A stretch of 64,000 nt of DNA from Prevotellaceae bacterium (GTDB lineage Bacteria > Bacteroidota > Bacteroidia > Bacteroidales > Bacteroidaceae). The stretch is taken from assembly GCA_015257125.1 (NCBI GenBank), contig JABZKU010000001.1, positions 1 to 64,000 of the forward strand, given 5' to 3'. Positions 17,106 to 26,664 of this stretch are shown one piece after another. Both the position numbers and the translations under genes were made by a program. The notes under the pieces were generated by a model. It worked only from the letters and a program-made list of their open reading frames with translations, was not told where the DNA came from and did not search any database. Positions within the stretch are counted from its first letter, which is position 1, and each line of letters begins with the position of its first letter.

Positions 17106-20100
17106 TTAGAAGGTGAGTTTCACACCGAAGGATACCGTGCGCACGGCGGTGTAAGAGTTACCGTAGACGTAAACTTGGCTCTGACGGGGGTCGACGCCTT
17201 GACGTGCAGAGAAGAGTGCGACGTTGTCGGCGGCGGCATAGAGACGAGCGGCGCTGAGCTTGGCGTGACGCACGAGATGGCGCGGCAGGGTGTAGCCGAG
17301 GGTGACGTTGTTGAGCGAGAAGTAGTCGGACGACACGAGGAAGCGGGTCGAAGTGGCGTTGACATTGCTGTCGCCGGCGTCGAGACGCGGCACGTCGGTC
17401 TTGGTGTTTTGAGGCGTCCAAGCGCGGGCGATGTCCTTGTGCCAAGCCCGACCGGCATATTTGGTCTCAACGTGCATCAAATCGGCATAGCCGTTGTCGA
17501 TCACTTTACCGCCGAGCTGGTAGGAAGCCGAAACCGAGAGGTCGAATCCATAGGCTTCGAGGGTGGTGCTCAAACCGCCGGTGACGGTGGGCAAGAGGTT
17601 GCCCATGGCGAGGCGGCCTTTGTTGTAAGCATCGTCGTAGCTGTCGGTGAGGACGCGTTCGTTGTTCTTCACCGTCCAGTACATGGCCTTACCCGTGACG
17701 GGATCGACGCCGCCATATTGCACGAGGTTGAGCTGGAACATGTTTTGCCCTTCTTGGTAGAGGCGCGAACCGTTCTTGATACCTTCCTTGGCGAAGTCGG
17801 GGTGGAGCTTGAGGATCTTGTTGTTCAAGAAGGTGGCGTTGGCGGCAACCGTCCACTTGAAGTGGCTGTTGTGGAGCACCACCGAGCTGAGGTCGATTTC
17901 CACGCCGCTGTTGCGCATCGAACCGATGTTCATGGGCATCGTGGCGTAGCCGTTGGAGAGCGCGACGGGCTTGTTGTAGAGCATGTCGGTGGTTTGGCGA
18001 TTGAAGAATTCAACCGAACCGGAGAGTTTGCCGTTCCACAGGCTGAAGTCCACACCCACGTTGAACGAGTTGCTCTTTTCCCAAGTGAGGTCCTTGTTGC
18101 CCTTGTAGGTGAGGTCGGCGTCACTGAGGCTGCTGTTGGCGCCCGTCAACTTATATTGGTTGAGGTAGGCGTAGTCGTTGCCGATGTCGTCGTTACCCTG
18201 CTGACCGAACGAGGCCTTCACCTTGAGGAGGTCGACCCAGCGGTAGGGCTTCATGAACGATTCCTTGGCCACGTCCCATGCACCCGAAAGGCTCCAGAAG
18301 TTGCCCCAACGGTGGTCGGGATGGAAGCGCGAAGAACCGTCGCGGCGGAAGCTGAAGCTGGCGAAATACTTTTCAGACCAGTCGTAGTTGACACGACCGA
18401 AGAAACCGGCGGTGGAGTATTCTTTGTACTTGCCGCCACCCTTGCGCTGGTTGATGGTGTTGTTCACCGCCCAAACGCCGTCGCGGTAGAGGTATTGACC
18501 GTTGGCGTAGAATTCTTCGGTGTGGCGATCGTAGCGTTCGAAACCGAGGAGGAAGTCGGCGCTGTGCAGACCCCGGGAGGTCTTGTAGGTGGCGAGATAC
18601 TGCTGGTTGAGGCTGCGCTGGTGAGTGAGACTTTGACCGGCTTCACCACCCGAATTGGCGGACTGTCCGATGAGGGGTGAAGTGGCCGAGTGTTCGCGGG
18701 TGTTGTCGACTGTGAGACCTAAAGAAGCGGTGAGCGTTAAGCCCTTGAGGGGCATCACGTTGGCATACCAGCGACCGGTGAAGAGGTCGGTGAGGTATTC
18801 GTGCACATTGTTCTTCAAGTCGCCCACGGGGTTGGAGATCGACATGAAGTTGCGCTCGTAAGGCACGTATTGGCCGTCGCCGAAGTCGAAGATCTGCTGT
18901 CCCGTGGTGGGGTGGTGCATGATGTTGCCGTCGGGGGTGCGCACATACATGGGGTAGACAGGCGCCATGCTGTTGGCCACGTAGAAGGCGTTGGCGGAGC
19001 TGGTGCCGTCTTTGTTGGTCTGCGACTCGGGGTAGGCGCTGTTGCTGTAAGCGTAGCCGAGGTTGGCGCCGACCTTGAGCCACGATTTGGCCAGGTAGTC
19101 GACATTCAGGCGGGTGCTGTAGCGCTTGTAGCCCGAGTTGTCGATGATACCTTCGTCGTTGAGGTAACCGCTGCCCCAGTAGTAGTTGAAGCGCTCGTTG
19201 CCGCCCGATACGCTGAGGTTGTACTCTTGGCGCGTGTTCTGACGGAAGGTCTCGTCTTCCCAGTTGTCGGGACGCAGATAATAGAGGGCGTTGCCTTGCT
19301 CGTCGCGCACCATGTAGCCGAGGGTGGCGTTGGGGTTGAAGGTGCCGTTGGCGTCGAAGAGCTGTTCACCCTTGGGGGTGGTGAAGACGGGGTAGCCGAG
19401 CTTCTTGACGATGCGCTTGTTGGCGTCGGCCGTTGCCTGAGCGGGAGTGTGGCCGTTGTTATAGATGTTTTCGTTGTAGAAGCCTTGGTAGAGGTGCGTC
19501 ATGTAGGCTTTCGGGTCGCGGATGACGTCGTAGTTCGAGATCTCGCGCGAGTTCACACCCCAGCGGCCTTCGAACTGCACTTTGGCATCGCCCGACTTAC
19601 CCTTCTTGGTGGTGATGAGCATCACACCGTTGGCACCGCGCGCACCGTAGAGGGCGGCAGAAGCGGCATCTTTGAGTACCGAGATGTTTTCGATGTCGTT
19701 GGGGTTGATCGACGAGAGATCGCCGTCGTAGGGAACGCCGTCGAGGACGATGAGGGGGTTCATCTCGGCATTGATCGAACCGAAACCGCGGACACGGATG
19801 GTGGCGGAGGTACCGGGCTGACCGTTGTTGCTGGTGGTCTGCACGCCGGCCACGGTGCCGTTGAGGGCGCGCGAAACGTCAGCAACTTGACGATTTTCGA
19901 GCTTCTGCGCGCTCATCGTCGCGGCCGAACCCGTGAACGAGGCTTTCTTCGCCGTGCCGTAGGCTACCACGATCGCTTCGTTCAGGTTGGAGTCGTCCCA
20001 TTCGAGCACTACGTTCACCGTGCCGTTCTTACTAATCTCCATGGTGCGGGGTTTCATACCCACATAGGCGATCGTGAGAGACTTCGTGCCGGCGGGCACT

Positions 20101-20282
20101 TTGGCTAACGAGAAATTACCTTTACCGTCGGTGAGGGCCACGGTACGGGTGCCGATGCGTACTGCTGCGTTGACGATGGGATTGCCTTCGCTGTCGGATA
20201 CGTGACCCAACACGGCCGTCTGTGCCATCGCTACGCCGCTCATCAAGAGCGCTACGCCGAGTGTGACTGACTTCTTGTTCAT
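17106..20282 (-). CDS. susC: SusC/RagA-family TonB-dependent transporter
   Basis: Outer-membrane transporter importing oligosaccharides with its SusD partner. 1058 residues. The signal peptide ends near VAMAQ (20-21). A carboxypeptidase-D-like regulatory domain spans about 22-100 (GHVSDSEGNPIVNAAVRI). The plug domain follows with NGTVAGVQTTSNNGQPG and IRVRGFGSINAEMNPLIVLD, SusC signatures, then the DAASAALYGARGANGVMLIT block. A 22-strand barrel ends in aromatic KLTF. It heads an operon with susD and a lipoprotein, with its own promoter at 20389-20419 and an untranslated leader of about 100 bases. The imported glycan is not determined by the sequence. Confidence 0.95.
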   Translation of the reverse strand: MNKKSVTLGVALLMSGVAMAQTAVLGHVSDSEGNPIVNAAVRIGTRTVALTDGKGNFSLAKVPAGTKSLTIAYVGMKPRTMEISKNGTVNVVLEWDDSNLNEAIVVAYGTAKKASFTGSAATMSAQKLENRQVADVSRALNGTVAGVQTTSNNGQPGTSATIRVRGFGSINAEMNPLIVLDGVPYDGDLSSINPNDIENISVLKDAASAALYGARGANGVMLITTKKGKSGDAKVQFEGRWGVNSREISNYDVIRDPKAYMTHLYQGFYNENIYNNGHTPAQATADANKRIVKKLGYPVFTTPKGEQLFDANGTFNPNATLGYMVRDEQGNALYYLRPDNWEDETFRQNTRQEYNLSVSGGNERFNYYWGSGYLNDEGIIDNSGYKRYSTRLNVDYLAKSWLKVGANLGYAYSNSAYPESQTNKDGTSSANAFYVANSMAPVYPMYVRTPDGNIMHHPTTGQQIFDFGDGQYVPYERNFMSISNPVGDLKNNVHEYLTDLFTGRWYANVMPLKGLTLTASLGLTVDNTREHSATSPLIGQSANSGGEAGQSLTHQRSLNQQYLATYKTSRGLHSADFLLGFERYDRHTEEFYANGQYLYRDGVWAVNNTINQRKGGGKYKEYSTAGFFGRVNYDWSEKYFASFSFRRDGSSRFHPDHRWGNFWSLSGAWDVAKESFMKPYRWVDLLKVKASFGQQGNDDIGNDYAYLNQYKLTGANSSLSDADLTYKGNKDLTWEKSNSFNVGVDFSLWNGKLSGSVEFFNRQTTDMLYNKPVALSNGYATMPMNIGSMRNSGVEIDLSSVVLHNSHFKWTVAANATFLNNKILKLHPDFAKEGIKNGSRLYQEGQNMFQLNLVQYGGVDPVTGKAMYWTVKNNERVLTDSYDDAYNKGRLAMGNLLPTVTGGLSTTLEAYGFDLSVSASYQLGGKVIDNGYADLMHVETKYAGRAWHKDIARAWTPQNTKTDVPRLDAGDSNVNATSTRFLVSSDYFSLNNVTLGYTLPRHLVRHAKLSAARLYAAADNVALFSARQGVDPRQSQVYVYGNSYTAVRTVSFGVKLTF

Positions 20283-20388
20283 CTTATTGTTGATTTGGAT
20301 TGCTGATCTATGTTACAGAGGGAGAGCAATCGCTGCGCTCCCGAGCAAGTGAACCACCTGTTTTGTGACTTGCGATTGTATGTATTTG

Positions 20389-20419
20389 CAAATATAGGAT
20401 TATACACACTTTTGGCAAA
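20389..20419 (-). promoter_or_regulatory. Promoter of the susC operon
   Basis: On the minus strand TTTG (20416-20419) is followed after 19 bases by TATATTTG (20389-20396), an excellent Bacteroidales promoter match. Confidence 0.75.
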
Positions 20420-20767
20420 GCTACACGCTGAAAAATGAAGCACAGGGGGTGTGTTTTAACTTTTTAGCGTCCGAAATGCTAATTCTAAGTTTGCATTTTT
20501 AGGGAAGTCGAATTCAAAATGTTGAAATGTGTCGTGTTTTGCTATACGTTTGAGTGGTTTTTGTCTTGAAAAGTGGGATTCTGTGTGTATTTTAGATGTT
20601 TTGTTATTCGTGTTTGGCAAAATGCAGTTATAAACGCTGTGTGACCGGTTTTTTTGTTGCTGAATTTGTATAGTTTCTTGTTTATACGATGTGTTATGCA
20701 TGTATTGTGCCTGTGACCGGCTAAGCGCCTATTGTCGGATGGCTGCTGTCGCATCAACACACAAAAG
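20420..20767. other. Gene-free AT-rich leader region
   Basis: No supported open frame, repeat or RNA is seen between the susC promoter and the terminator at 20768. The AT-rich stretch could hold operator sites for the utilisation locus, but none is recognised. No SusR-like, hybrid two-component or ECF sigma/anti-sigma regulator is encoded beside the locus. Confidence 0.5.
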
Positions 20768-20801
20768 AAGCGGGCAGCCACTTTGCAGTGGCTGCCCGCT
20801 T
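20768..20801 (-). terminator. Terminator of the fucosidase operon
   Basis: Perfect 15-base arms aagcgggcagccact / agtggctgcccgctt, followed on the minus strand by CTTTTGT. Confidence 0.85.
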
Positions 20802-20845
20802 GGGGAATGAGTGGGCGCATGTGCGCCGCGAAAGGACTTTTGGAA

Positions 20846-22957
20846 TCAGCGAACGACTACTTTGCCTTTCTGCACGAGGACACCGCGGGTGTTTTGTGCC
20901 ACACGGCGACCGGCGAGGTCATAGGCCGGACCGCTGACCACGTTTTGCGTAGCGACGGAGGCAACGCTCGTGGTGAGGTTGGAGGTGACGGGCAGGATGG
21001 TGAGGGTCGAACCCTTGTCGGCACCGCCGTTCCAGAAGGCGAACTTGTTGTTGCGGTTGTTCACTTTGTTGGCGGGGATGCCGTCTTCGTACATGTAGGC
21101 ATAGGCGGGACCGCTCTTGCCGAGGTCGTTAGAGTCGGAGAAACGCCAAACAGCCGAATAGCCTTGGGGAATGGATCCTACGGGTTGCAGGGTGGGAAAG
21201 GAGCTACCGCCTTTGTCGTTGCCCATGTTGGTGGGCGCGGCGAGGACATAGCCCGTGCCGGCTGCGAGGTTGTAGATGCGAAAGCCTTCGGCGTTGTTGC
21301 CCACGAAGCACCAGAGTTGTTTCCCATCTTCGGGATTCACTTCGGTGTCGGCGAGTTCGAGGGTCTTCTGCGTGCCGTCGGCTTTGAGGACGTAGCCCTG
21401 TTGTCCGATCTGCATGGAGTACCACTGTGAACCGGTGGCGAACTTGCCATTGACGATCTCACCGGGGGTGAAACGCGAATACCACTGGGGAGCGGGTTCG
21501 GGTTGGTACTTGCCGTTTTCGATGAAGAGACCTTCGAGGAGCACATCGCCGTCCATCCACTCAGCGGGGAGGGTGAAGGTGTTGTCGGCCTTGAAGATGC
21601 TGCGCGGCACACGGATGGTTTCCCACTGCACGTTGTCTTTCGAGAGGCTGTCGGCGGTGAGGTGATAACCGTGCTTCACGATCATACCGGCGTATTCGAA
21701 GCCGTCGGCGGGGTTCATCTTCACGGTGAAGGGCTGACCGAAGGGCGCTTGGTAGCTTTCGAGCTTGGCACCTTCGGGCGTGATGATTTCACCGTTGAGG
21801 TTTTGCTGGCGCAAGATGGCCGTACTGCCGTGGACATTGAGACGGATGTCGACGAAGGCACCACCGTGTTTGAGCACGTCGCCCGAGCCGAGAGGATCGT
21901 TGTTGTCCCAGTCTACTTTGTAGCGCAGGCGGTAGATGCCGGGGGCGAGGTCGGCGGGGATGGTGAAGGGACGCGGCTGGATGGTGTTGCCGTTGCTCAC
22001 AGCTTGACCTTCGCTGTTCTTACCTTGATAGTAGGAGTAGCTGACGAGTTCGGTTTGCGGATCGAATTGTCCGTCTTGGTTCTTGTCGAGGTAGACGTAG
22101 CTGTGCATCCAAGTGCCGGTGTAGGAAACCGAGGGCGTCACGACGTCGCCGGGCTTGGCGAAGAGGGCTGCGGCGCCGGCGTTGGTGTAGACCGTATGCG
22201 GCGTGGGCACGTTGTAGGCCTGCGTCTTGCCGTCCACCGTGAGACGAACGGCGTCGAGGTGACGGTCGTTGCGGGTGTAGGCTTGCTTCTTGTCGACAGC
22301 GGTGGGATAATAGCCCGTGATGAGCGACGGGGTGGGGCTGTCGTTGACGCTGACATTGTCGATGTAGGCGGCAAAGTCTTCGGTGAGATCGTGCGGACTT
22401 TCGCAGTGGGGCACGATGAGGAGGCTGTGAATCTGCACGCCTTCGTTGCCGGCGGCGGGAAGCACGACTTCCTGCCATTGGTTGGCTTCGAGCGCAGAAC
22501 CTGTGATTTGAGCAAACTGCACCACTTCGTCGCTCTGACCGGGACGGTCTTTGCGCTTACCGAGGCCGATGATCATGGCGCGTCCGGCTTTGGGCGTGTG
22601 GATCCAGGCGTGGACGTATTTGGGTGTGGCGGTGAGGTCGAAGGGCTCGTTGAGGGTGATGCGAGCGCCGAAGGTGTTCGAACCGTAGCGTGAGCGTTGC
22701 ACGGCGAGCACTTTGGCCGAACTGTTGACGGGCGTGCCGTCGATGGGGTTGAGTTCGCTCGTGGTGGGGTTGTCGAGCAGGGCACAGTTGCCGGTGAGGG
22801 CGCCGGTGCGGAAGGGAGAGGCCTCCCACGTGTCGAACACACCGAGGGCTTTCCATGTGGTCTGTTCGAAATCGAGGGTGGGGAGGTAGACGTTTTGTGC
22901 GGAGGCGGCCATCGGCAAAGCCAGGGCAGCCACGGGGAGGATATGTTTGAATTTCAT
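20846..22957 (-). CDS. Secreted GEVED-like protein with sorting-type C-terminus
   Basis: A 703-residue exported protein. The signal peptide is 1-20 (PMAASAQ). Residues ~20-205 look like a jelly-roll carbohydrate-binding region with TWKALGVFDTWE and YIDNVSVND. A GEVED-like segment lies near 285-350 (YVYLDKNQDGQFDPQTELVS and IYRLRYKVDWDN). The C-terminus, YDLAGRRVAQNTRGVLVQ plus KGKVVVR, resembles the short sorting or anchoring tails of Bacteroidales secreted proteins (T9SS-like). It follows the GH29 gene by 19 bases and shares its operon and terminator, so it probably binds or presents the same fucosylated substrate. No catalytic motif is recognised. Confidence 0.7.
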   Translation of the reverse strand: MKFKHILPVAALALPMAASAQNVYLPTLDFEQTTWKALGVFDTWEASPFRTGALTGNCALLDNPTTSELNPIDGTPVNSSAKVLAVQRSRYGSNTFGARITLNEPFDLTATPKYVHAWIHTPKAGRAMIIGLGKRKDRPGQSDEVVQFAQITGSALEANQWQEVVLPAAGNEGVQIHSLLIVPHCESPHDLTEDFAAYIDNVSVNDSPTPSLITGYYPTAVDKKQAYTRNDRHLDAVRLTVDGKTQAYNVPTPHTVYTNAGAAALFAKPGDVVTPSVSYTGTWMHSYVYLDKNQDGQFDPQTELVSYSYYQGKNSEGQAVSNGNTIQPRPFTIPADLAPGIYRLRYKVDWDNNDPLGSGDVLKHGGAFVDIRLNVHGSTAILRQQNLNGEIITPEGAKLESYQAPFGQPFTVKMNPADGFEYAGMIVKHGYHLTADSLSKDNVQWETIRVPRSIFKADNTFTLPAEWMDGDVLLEGLFIENGKYQPEPAPQWYSRFTPGEIVNGKFATGSQWYSMQIGQQGYVLKADGTQKTLELADTEVNPEDGKQLWCFVGNNAEGFRIYNLAAGTGYVLAAPTNMGNDKGGSSFPTLQPVGSIPQGYSAVWRFSDSNDLGKSGPAYAYMYEDGIPANKVNNRNNKFAFWNGGADKGSTLTILPVTSNLTTSVASVATQNVVSGPAYDLAGRRVAQNTRGVLVQKGKVVVR

Positions 22958-22976
22958 TGTGGGTGGGCTTTACAGA

Positions 22977-24473
22977 TTAATAGATGGCTACGCTCTTGAG
23001 CAAGGGGCAAGCCTTGGCATCTTCGATCGTGATGCGCAGACCGACGGCGTTGGTGCCACGGTCGTAGCTGTGTTCGGTGCTACCGTTGAGGGGGATGATG
23101 CGCTTGTAGCCGATGGTGGTCGTGGCGATGTTGCCGCCCGTGGGTTTCCACGTGGTGCCGTCTTCGGTGACTTCGATCTTGAACTTCTTGACGCGTTGTC
23201 CCTTGGCGACAAGTTCCATGAGGTCGACGTAGCGCAGGGTTTGGGGGCTGTCCCAAGTGAAGGTGAGGGTGGCTTGCTTGGTGCCGTCGTTCGTGGCCCA
23301 GTAGGTCGTGGTGCTGCCGTCGAAGAGGTTCTTCACGTCATAGTTGCGACCGGCGCCGGGGGTGCGCGTTTCGCTGGCGACCACGGTGGCCGTCTTGGCG
23401 AGGTTGGTCTTGAAGCGCTCGCTGATGTAATTGCCGAGTTGCTTCATCGTTCTAACGGTGGCGTTGGGCAGTGAACCCGATTGGTCGGGTGGGAGGTTGA
23501 GGATGAGCGTGGCGTTGCGACCAACCGTTTCGAGATACATCTGGAAGAGGCGTTCGGCCGAGGCGGGGCTTTCGCCGTTGTGCCAGAACCAACCCAGGTT
23601 GGTGGCTTTGGCATCGCTCTCACCGGGATGCCAGTACCAGCCGTTGATGTTGCCGCTTGTGCCGTCGCCCATGCACCAGTTGGTTTCACCGGCCCAGCCT
23701 TGTTCGTTACCGATCCAGCGAGCTTCGCCGCCGACACCCCACATCACGCAGTCGGGGAGGATCTTGTGGACGGAGTCGCGGAGGTTGGGCACGTCGTAGT
23801 AGACATTGGCGTCGCCGACGTTGATGGTCTTATTTTGGCCACCGTAGTAGCCGTCGCCGCCATTGGCGCCGTCAAACCACATTTCAAATTGGTCTTTGCC
23901 GTATTGTGCGGCTTCGAGACATTGGCGCAAGAACACCTCTTTTACATAGCGGTCGGTGCCGTAGAGAGCCGAGTTGCGATCCCAAGGCGAGATGTAGAAG
24001 CCATATTTCATGTCGAGCTTGCGCGCGGCATCGGCGAAGTCGCGGGGAATGTTGGTATTCTTGGCGTTGACGTTGGAAGAGGCCGTAGCATTGTGGTTGG
24101 TGGTGGCAGTGGGCCAGAGGCAGAAACCGTCGTGGTGCTTGATCACCGCGATACCACCGCGCATGCCGGCGTCTTTGGCGGCCTGAAGCCACTGCTCGGG
24201 GTTGGGCACTTGGGTGGGGGCGAAACGATTTACGTCTTCATTACCTTTACCCCATTCCAAACCGGTGTAGGTGTTCATGCCGTAGTGGAAGAAGGCATAG
24301 AACTCTGTTTCCTGCCACTTGAGCTGGCGAGGAGAGGGCACGGGGTGTACGGGAACCGGTTCGTTGTCCGGGTTGGGAAGGGTCTGCTGTTGGAGGCTGA
24401 AACCACTTTGGGCTTGTGCTGAAAGCGGGAGGCCGAGGCAGCAGAGCAGAGCAAATTGCGTAAATAACTTCAT
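22977..24473 (-). CDS. GH29 alpha-L-fucosidase with F5/8-type C domain
   Basis: Exported enzyme hydrolysing terminal alpha-L-fucose from glycans. 498 residues, with a signal peptide to about 22 (LSAQAQS). The GH29 barrel shows FHYGMNTYTGLEWG, the metal/His-rich AVIKHHDGFCLW and the nucleophile region FEMWFDGANGGDGYYGG with Asp201. The C-terminal ~130 residues (YDVKNLFDGSTTTYW onward) form a discoidin/CBM32-like domain that would hold the enzyme on its glycan. Start 24473 directly opens the signal peptide, and the longer frame to 24560 would place the -7 box inside the gene. It is the first gene of a two-gene operon. The acid/base residue is not identified. Confidence 0.92.
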   Translation of the reverse strand: MKLFTQFALLCCLGLPLSAQAQSGFSLQQQTLPNPDNEPVPVHPVPSPRQLKWQETEFYAFFHYGMNTYTGLEWGKGNEDVNRFAPTQVPNPEQWLQAAKDAGMRGGIAVIKHHDGFCLWPTATTNHNATASSNVNAKNTNIPRDFADAARKLDMKYGFYISPWDRNSALYGTDRYVKEVFLRQCLEAAQYGKDQFEMWFDGANGGDGYYGGQNKTINVGDANVYYDVPNLRDSVHKILPDCVMWGVGGEARWIGNEQGWAGETNWCMGDGTSGNINGWYWHPGESDAKATNLGWFWHNGESPASAERLFQMYLETVGRNATLILNLPPDQSGSLPNATVRTMKQLGNYISERFKTNLAKTATVVASETRTPGAGRNYDVKNLFDGSTTTYWATNDGTKQATLTFTWDSPQTLRYVDLMELVAKGQRVKKFKIEVTEDGTTWKPTGGNIATTTIGYKRIIPLNGSTEHSYDRGTNAVGLRITIEDAKACPLLKSVAIY

Positions 24474-24505
24474 GGATATGGTGTTATATTGTTTGTTCGT
24501 GTGCG

Positions 24506-24513
24506 CAAATATA
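24506..24513 (-). promoter_or_regulatory. -7 box of the fucosidase operon
   Basis: Minus-strand TATATTTG followed by C, about 33 bases before ATG 24473. A clear TTG -33 box is not seen. Confidence 0.55.
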
Positions 24514-24534
24514 AAGCAAATTCCACGAACGACC

Positions 24535-24582
24535 AAAAAAAAGAGGGAAGTAAATGGCAAGTTTAGTTGTCATTTACTTCCC
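24535..24582 (-). terminator. Terminator of the rml operon
   Basis: On the minus strand GGGAAGTAAATG...CATTTACTTCCC is followed by CTCTTTTTTTT, directly downstream of rmlB and upstream of the fucosidase promoter. Confidence 0.9.
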
Positions 24583-24629
24583 ACTTGCTGTGTGGTATGG
24601 GGCTGAAAGGCGAAGGGGCGGGCGAGACG

Positions 24630-25721
24630 TCAACGACCGGCGTACATGTCTTCGTAGTAGCGCAGGTAGTCGCCCGAGGTGATGCGATCCATCCAGTCTT
24701 GGTTGTCGAGATACCAGCGCACGGTTTCCTCGATGCCTTGTTCAAATTGGAGGGAGGGTTCCCAACCCAGTTCGTTTTTGAGCTTCGTGGAGTCGATGGC
24801 GTAGCGCAAGTCGTGGCCGGCGCGGTCGGTGACGTAGGTGATGAGGTCGAGATCGGCGTCCTCGGGGCGGCCGAGCAGGCGATCGACGGTGCGCACCACG
24901 AGGCGTACGATGTCGATGTTGCGCCATTCGTTGAAGCCGCCGATATTATAGGTGTCGGCCACGGCGCCCTTGTGATAGATGAGGTCGATGGCACGAGCGT
25001 GATCTACGACGTAGAGCCAGTCGCGCACGTTTTCGCCCTTGCCGTAGACGGGGAGGGGACGGCGGTGGCGAATGTTGTTGATGAGCAGCGGAATGAGCTT
25101 CTCGGGGAATTGGTTGGGGCCGTAGTTGTTCGAACAGTTGCTGATGAGCGTCGGCATGCCGTAGGTATCATGGTAGGCGCGGACGAAGTGGTCGCTCGAG
25201 GCTTTCGACGCCGAGTAGGGGGAGTGGGGGCTGTAGGGGGTGGTTTCGACAAAGAAGTCGTCGCCGTAGGGGGCGGTGTCGCCGGGGCGCGTGATGTCGA
25301 GGGCACCGTAGACTTCGTCGGTGGAGATGTGGTAGAAGCGCTTGCCTTCGTAGCGTTCGGGTAGCGACTCCCAATAGTCGCGGGCAGCCTGCAGCAGGCT
25401 GAGGGTGCCCATCACATTGGTGCGGGCGAAGCACATCGGATCTTTGATGGAGCGATCGACGTGACTTTCGGCGGCGAGGTGAATGATGCCGTCGACGTGC
25501 TTCTCTTCGAGCAGACGGCGCACGGCGGCGTAGTCGCAGATGTCGAGGCGGGCGAACTCATAGTTCGGCGCGTTTTCCACGTCGGCGAGGTTGGCCAAGT
25601 TGCCGGCGTAGGTGAGGACGTCGAGGCAGATGATATGGTAGTCGGGATATTGCTGAACAAAACGGCGCACGACGTGGTTGCCGATGAAACCGGCGCCGCC
25701 GGTAATGACGATGGTGTGCAT
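24630..25721 (-). CDS. rmlB: dTDP-glucose 4,6-dehydratase
   Basis: Second enzyme of dTDP-L-rhamnose synthesis, converting dTDP-glucose to the 4-keto-6-deoxy sugar with NAD. 363 residues. N-terminal nucleotide motif GGAGFIGNHVVRRF, the STDEVYG motif, the catalytic YSASKASSDH (Tyr-x3-Lys) and SNNYGPNQFPEKLIP are all present. Start 25721 opens the Rossmann fold directly. It is last in the operon upxY-rmlA-rmlC-rmlD-rmlB and ends just before a strong terminator. All catalytic residues seem intact. Confidence 0.95.
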   Translation of the reverse strand: MHTIVITGGAGFIGNHVVRRFVQQYPDYHIICLDVLTYAGNLANLADVENAPNYEFARLDICDYAAVRRLLEEKHVDGIIHLAAESHVDRSIKDPMCFARTNVMGTLSLLQAARDYWESLPERYEGKRFYHISTDEVYGALDITRPGDTAPYGDDFFVETTPYSPHSPYSASKASSDHFVRAYHDTYGMPTLISNCSNNYGPNQFPEKLIPLLINNIRHRRPLPVYGKGENVRDWLYVVDHARAIDLIYHKGAVADTYNIGGFNEWRNIDIVRLVVRTVDRLLGRPEDADLDLITYVTDRAGHDLRYAIDSTKLKNELGWEPSLQFEQGIEETVRWYLDNQDWMDRITSGDYLRYYEDMYAGR

Positions 25722-25751
25722 AGCGTGGGGTGTTGGGGCTGAAAGCAAGGG

Positions 25752-26651
25752 TTAGACCGTTTCGCTGTCGCGCAGACGGGCGATGCAGGTGCGCAGACTG
25801 TCGAGCCAATAGGGGATTTCGAGGTTGAAGGTGGTTTTCACCTTCGTTTTGTCGAGTACGCTGTAGGCCGGACGCTGCACGGGGCTGGGATATTCGGAGG
25901 AGCGGCAGGGCAGCACGCGGCAGTCGGTGTGACCGGCTTCACATGCCACGGCCACGGCGAAGTCGTACCACGAGCAAACGCCTTCGTCTGAATAGTGGTA
26001 GGTGCCGATATGGTCGGCCGTCAGCGGTCGGGAAAGGATCGTGAGGAGGGCGCCGGCCAGATCGGCGGCGGCAGTGGGGGTTCCACACTGGTCGATGACA
26101 ACTTTCACCTCGGGGCGTGTGCCGGTGAGTTGGAGCATGGTCTTGGCGAAGTTCTTGCCATAGGGACTGTAGAGCCATGCGGTGCGGAAGATGAGGTGCT
26201 TGCAACCAACGCGGCGAATGGCTTGTTCGCCGCGGAGTTTCGTGGCACCGTACACGCCGGTGGGTGTGCCTTGCTGGTCTTCGCGGCAGGGGGTGTTGTA
26301 GGGTTCGGCACCGAACACGTAGTCGGTGGAGATGTGCACCAACCAGGCATCGGCCGCGTGGGCGGCGAGTGCGAGATTTTCTACGGCAAGGTGGTTGATG
26401 AGGTCGCAACGCTCGGGATCATTTTCGGCGGCGTCGACGTTGGTGTAGGCGGCGCAGTTGATGATGCAGTCGATGGCATTGTCGTTCACGAAGCGAAGAA
26501 CGGCTTCGCGGTCGGTGATGTCGAGGGGCAGCGTGAGCGGATCGGCTTGTGCGGCGACATCGGTGAAGTGAAAGCTGTGCGGCGTGGCGGCGGAGAGGCG
26601 ACGAATTTCGCTGCCGAGTTGACCGCCCGCGCCGGTGACGAGAATTTGCAT
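25752..26651 (-). CDS. rmlD: dTDP-4-dehydrorhamnose reductase
   Basis: Final enzyme of dTDP-L-rhamnose synthesis, reducing the 4-keto sugar with NAD(P)H. 299 residues. Signatures are GAGGQLGSEI at residues 7-16, INCAAYTNVDAAE, ISTDYVFG and the catalytic YGATKLRGE. It starts 13 bases after the rmlC stop, chosen because an upstream in-frame start would overlap rmlC. It has about 30 bases to rmlB. Confidence 0.95.
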   Translation of the reverse strand: MQILVTGAGGQLGSEIRRLSAATPHSFHFTDVAAQADPLTLPLDITDREAVLRFVNDNAIDCIINCAAYTNVDAAENDPERCDLINHLAVENLALAAHAADAWLVHISTDYVFGAEPYNTPCREDQQGTPTGVYGATKLRGEQAIRRVGCKHLIFRTAWLYSPYGKNFAKTMLQLTGTRPEVKVVIDQCGTPTAAADLAGALLTILSRPLTADHIGTYHYSDEGVCSWYDFAVAVACEAGHTDCRVLPCRSSEYPSPVQRPAYSVLDKTKVKTTFNLEIPYWLDSLRTCIARLRDSETV

Positions 26652-26664
26652 GGAGGGATGGGAT

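Noticed and set aside
20420..20767. Possible riboswitch or small RNA in the susC leader
   Set aside because: No recognised fold, conserved core or strong stem was found; only an AT-rich stretch.
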